A stretch of DNA of 64,000 nucleotides from Toxonevra muliebris (Eukaryota > Arthropoda > Insecta > Diptera > Pallopteridae), in NCBI GenBank assembly GCA_963691655.1, contig OY829326.1:58273776-58337775 (forward strand), in the 5' to 3' direction. The notes under the pieces are model-generated. The model ran no database searches. It saw nothing but the letters and a program-made list of their open reading frames with translations, and was not told where the DNA came from. The translations under genes were made by a program, and so were the position numbers. Of this stretch, positions 60,027 through 64,000 are shown one piece after another. How positions within the stretch are numbered: position 1 is the stretch's first letter; every line of letters begins with the position of its first letter.

Positions 60027-62725
60027 AGGATATCTAAGATAAAAAACTAAAGCTTTTAGAAAAAATGTGAAGCATTCTTGGTAGCTAAAATATTCTTCAA
60101 CCACTTTACCACTTACTTTGTACAAGCGAATTTTGAAAGCAGCAAAATTGTGGGAAAAGATATAAAATTCTCAACGAAATTTATAATTTGAAGATAAATG
60201 CAAATTTCTGCTATGAAAAAGCATGAAACCCAAATGAAAAAAGCTTATATTAAATTCAACGAACTAAATTTCCGAAAAGCTCTCTCCAGAGAAAGCTTTA
60301 GAAAGGTTTTTTACAACCATTAATGCTTTTACATGCCATAAAAAGCTTTCAATAAGAATGCAGTAGAGCTTTGTTGAAATAAGTTGGTACTTTAATTCCA
60401 AAAAGTTCTCCATGAGCTTTTACGGTAAACTTCAATTATTGTAAATAAGATAAAACTATACCAGTATTGCACTGCAATGCTTCTCAAACTATATAAGAGC
60501 TTTCCCTAAAAGCTACCCCCTCTCATTACTTAGATTGAAAGACCAAAGAACCGCCATAGCTTCCTATCGCATCACTCTCATATCATATCGTCATTACACA
60601 ATTATGCTCACGTATTTGTGGCATAAAAAATTTATAAATTTAACAGAGAACCACTGAGGATAATAGCGACTATCACAATAAACACACACACACACAGACA
60701 CACCGTGGTAACTACAGTGGAATACCAAAAAGACACATTAGAATTTATGACTGACGAAGGGACAGGGGCAGCAACAAAATAACTAGAACATTTTTAAACA
60801 CAACTTAATAGGCTGCAAAAATGGCAATAGGCACAAAGTATGTAGTAAGTACGTACTTGGTACATAAATCAGAAAAGTGGGAGAGTGAAACAGATATAGA
60901 GAAAGAGGGAGTGAGAGAAAGAGGGAGTCAGAGAGAGAGACACCACCGTTTACCATCACCGCTATGAATGTCATCATCATAAAGGACATTTACTTTATGA
61001 GTTCTTAAATGGCGCGACGATAGTCAAAAAGTCACAAAGTTTACTTGGAATGGCTAGCGTCATCGTCGTCGGTGACGGTTACAGAGGCTAATCGTACTTT
61101 AAATTGTACGTGAGCAATTTAAATATTCAGAGCAAAGAGTTTGTTGCTAGTTAAAGTCAAAAATGATCTCTGTGTAGAATAAAATGATATTAAAACTTAA
61201 ATTATGTAGTAAGTGACATTAAAGATTGCTATTTGAGATTATTATTATGTAAAGGTGACAGAAAGAGTTATATAACGACAAAATTTTTATATTTATTCCA
61301 GTATTCTGAAATGTTGCATTCTTTTAATTCAGTTAATATTTTACAATTTTGATTTAAGAATGGGTAAGCATGTATCTATTAATAAATTGCAAACCATAAA
61401 TCTTAGGAAAAAGTTTGGATCTTTGTGTCATTGCTTCATCTTTCTAACTTTCAGTTTGCTTTAAGACAATTTGACGCGGTATTGAAAAATCTTTCAGTTT
61501 AAGTGACTGCTTAGTGTAGATTCTTGGACATATTGCCATAATCTCAAAAATACTGAATTCATTGTCTTTCAGGTGCAAATTAACGACATTGTGGTCTACG
61601 GACTAAAAGTTAAACCATTAATTTTTAGTCATTAAAAACAAAAAATAAAAATATTTCACAAATTTCCAAGTAATGGCTTCCATGTAATACATTCCCTTTA
61701 CTACGTTCCAGGGCACAGTTCTTCTTGGTAAACTATTCCAACTTACTTTAAGCCCAAAAGTATGCAACACATTATCTATATATCAAAAATGATTGTAGAA
61801 TATGCCTGTATATCAAAAATTGTGGAATACCTATATCGAAAATGATTGTGAAATAATTTTGTAATATTGAAAAATAATTTTGTAACATTAACGAGTGCAG
61901 AACGAACTCATTTTAATTTCTTTTGATTGGGAGAACATAAGAACAGACTCTAGTTGTCCGCAGTTATCAGGAAACAGAAAGCCAATAACATTGCAGTCCA
62001 ACACTGTTTTCACAACAGAGTAAACGTAATGTAACACTGATAAAGAATATCTACCTAAACATAGTTTTTGACGTGTAAACATCTACAGCGGCGGTATGAA
62101 CAAATTTTATATGGGAGTGAAGTGACAGATTATTTCATCTCATCCCTAAAAGCTCTCTGTATTATTTACCTTATGCCCACAAGCTCGCTATTTTGACCAT
62201 AAAATCACACTACAATAAATGTTGTCATTGCAACCAATGCTACAGCTAGAAAAACATTTCATTTGTTCGAATTAAAATAATAGAGTAGTTTGATATGACA
62301 CATAAAAAAAATGTTCCGGGGGCCATGATAATTTATTTATTTGTATCGAAATAAAAATTCCATATGATTAGAACAAAATATTTAGGGGGACTGGGAACCC
62401 TGTCTCCCCTTCATTTAACTTCATTTATGTATAAAAGAACAATTAGTATACAGCATACTTTCGGGTTGGAATCACTACACTTCACAGGGTGATATGGTAG
62501 TTTGACAGGCAGTAAAGCCCTTTACTTAAAGTATTTATAGTTTCACAGCTAATTTAATTACATAATAGAAGTATAAATATCAAGTGCGGTTTTAACTAAT
62601 AAATGTCGTAGCTATAGCTATTGTGTATGGTTTGTGTCGAGGATAAGTAATATGGCGTTTTAGAGATTAAACATTTGCCAATAAAATCCAGTATGTCACA
62701 GGTTGCGATTTTTTTCGCTTCAAAA
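60027..62725. other. No gene seen besides microsatellites
   Basis: AT-rich; microsatellites at 60.7-60.9 kb; CATCGTCGTCGGTGACGGTT near 61060. A small direct repeat TATATCAAAAAT occurs twice near 61780-61815. Confidence 0.5.
60680..60945 (+). repeat. (AC)n and (GAGA)n tracts
   Basis: ACACACACACACACAGACAC at about 60681-60702, and a GA-rich stretch with GAGAGAGAGACACC at 60890-60945. GA-rich tracts can bind GAGA factor in flies, but no promoter is evident. Confidence 0.8.
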
Positions 62726-63359
62726 ATGTCGAATTTTATACCAGAAAAAGAAATAATGCGGAGCAGTTTAAAAACCTTCTTTCATTTTGAAGAAACGATA
62801 CGATTGTTGGTAGAGGCTTATGGTGAATATGTTCCGAGTTGAGACAATTTGACTATGATTTAAAAAATTGAAATGTGATGACAAAGACCGTGGAGGACAT
62901 CGAAAATATTCGAAGATTGGAGCTGTCTACTATGAACGGCTAACACCTGGTAAAACGATTAATGCTGAACGATACCAACAACAACTGATCAAATTGAATC
63001 GAGCATTGGAGGAAAAACGACCAAAATATGTCCAAGGACAAAATAAAGCTATTTTTCAACATGACAATGCTCAGCCCCATATTGCACATTGTATTAAAAA
63101 CTATTTGGAAAACATCAAATGGAACGTTTTACTCCTCCCGCTGTGTCCACCAGACTTGGCTCTTTCCGACTACTACTTTTTTCGATTGCTGCAGCATACA
63201 CTTTCGGAACAGCACTTCAATTTGTACAAAGAAGTAAAAAATAAGCTTAATGGACGGTTAGCTTCAAAAAATGAGAAGTAGTACTGGGACGGAATCCATC
63301 AATTGCCAGAAATATGGTGACAAATCGTAGCTAACGATGACCAATATTTTAATTATTGA
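62726..63359 (+). pseudogene. Internally deleted mariner transposase (third copy, different subfamily)
   Basis: Begins MSNFIPEKEIMRSSLKTFFH and ends near a TGA at 63357-63359. The middle is missing: DDKDRGGHRKYSK (about residue 75) is followed at once by IGAVYYERLTPGKTI (normally about residue 190), so the first catalytic Asp region is gone. FQHDNAQPHIAH and PPDLALSDYYFF hold the remaining two aspartates. There are extra stops at about 62838 and 63280. It differs from the 25-kb and 56-kb copies in most residues. Termini were not identified. Confidence 0.8.
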
Positions 63360-64000
63360 GTTCATTCATTTTTTTAATTAAATAAATGCCTTTTTGGTGG
63401 AAAAAATCCGCATTTCAAATTTAAGCACCTATTACAAAATATCAAAATAATGAAAACACTGCATACTTTTAGGGTTATTTTTTAATAATAAAATCCTGAT
63501 TTTACACAATAAAACGTCTGTCAAATTCTCTACATCGCCTGACGTTAGAAGTTTAGTTTAGCAGCAGCGAAAAAATAAACAAATTTGAACATGTAAGTAA
63601 ATACGTAAAAAGTCTCTTTAAAATAATTAATCTAATGTAAGAATATTCCAAATATTTCATCTTGTAAACGAAAACAAGGACATAATGATGACCAATAAAC
63701 ACGTACATCGGATGCAACTATAAGACGACAGAAAATGGTTTACGGATTCGGAGTAAAATGAAGAAATAATCGATCGCGAGTGCCACCACTCACTTTAGTT
63801 TATTTTTCTAAATGCATTTCGAATTTGGAGAACCCATGCTACTAAAGCAGGAGGTTCAATACTTGAGACAAAGTCGTCCTTAATGGAAATATTAAATATT
63901 TTTTCTATTTTTACACAAACTCCTATTTTCTCTTCTTCTGGGCATTTTCAGTACAGTTTATAATATTCACTAAAACAAGGCCAACGAGAGAAAATCGATT
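63360..64000. other. No gene seen
   Basis: AT-rich. TGCATACTTTTAGGGTTA at 63459 also occurs at 55077, perhaps a shared transposon end. Confidence 0.4.

Overview
The window is AT-rich insect DNA, most likely from a higher fly (Diptera, Brachycera). The support is one tandem pair of insect-type ionotropic receptor genes with short phased introns, abundant CAG/CAA, ATGT and AC microsatellites, and many decayed Tc1/mariner, hAT, piggyBac, Helitron-like and non-LTR elements. There is no sign of bacterial or organellar sequence. I could not assign a species.

Two host genes can be reconstructed, both on the + strand. Each has ten exons with consensus splice sites, and the exons join into one open frame: 652 codons at 11,891-17,917 (IR-A) and 653 codons at 28,621-34,123 (IR-B). 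They are paralogous ionotropic receptors: divergent extracellular N-terminus, split ligand-binding domain (S1/S2), three membrane helices and a short pore loop. From just upstream of the start codon into exon 4 they are nearly identical, introns included; further 3' they diverge. This points to gene conversion of the 5' part. Their introns evolved separately. IR-A has an antisense LINE in intron 8. IR-B has an 11-bp minisatellite in intron 4 and a long AAACCAGAC-like degenerate repeat in intron 8.

The rest is transposon-dominated. 1.5-3.8 kb: Helitron-like copy split by a hAT element with a perfect 8-bp target duplication. 5.1 kb: LINE/repeat tag. 5.9 and 21.4 kb: two copies of a 76-bp near-palindrome. 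6.2-7.5 kb: long-inverted-repeat element with a truncated DD37D mariner inside. 10.9-11.65 kb: hAT-like MITE upstream of IR-A. 14.3-17.1 kb: antisense LINE. 19.9 kb: third copy of the hAT family. 25.3-26.6 kb: Mos1-like mariner pseudogene. 27.8-28.3 kb: other mariner remnant. 34.3-36.35 kb: LINE 3' ends with RNase H. 36.6-37.5 kb: MITE with a 48-codon ORF. 39.56-40.34 kb: hAT element with GGAGC subterminal repeats. 43.5-43.9 kb: piggyBac-type MITE. 45.9-46.3 kb: two tRNA-headed SINE units. 46.7-47.6 kb: Tc1-type remnant. 48.6-50.35 kb: second Helitron-like copy. 52.86-53.73 kb: second hAT copy. 54.6-54.9 kb: LINE endonuclease fragment. 55.65-56.86 kb: inverted Mos1-like copy. 57.36-58.65 kb: almost intact DD37D mariner with one in-frame stop. 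58.95-59.40 kb: solo LTR. 59.88-60.03 kb: 150-bp MITE. 62.7-63.36 kb: internally deleted mariner. Stretches between these are AT-rich intergenic (or large-intron) DNA in which I see no gene.

All family calls rest on reading translated motifs and repeat ends by eye; no database search was run.
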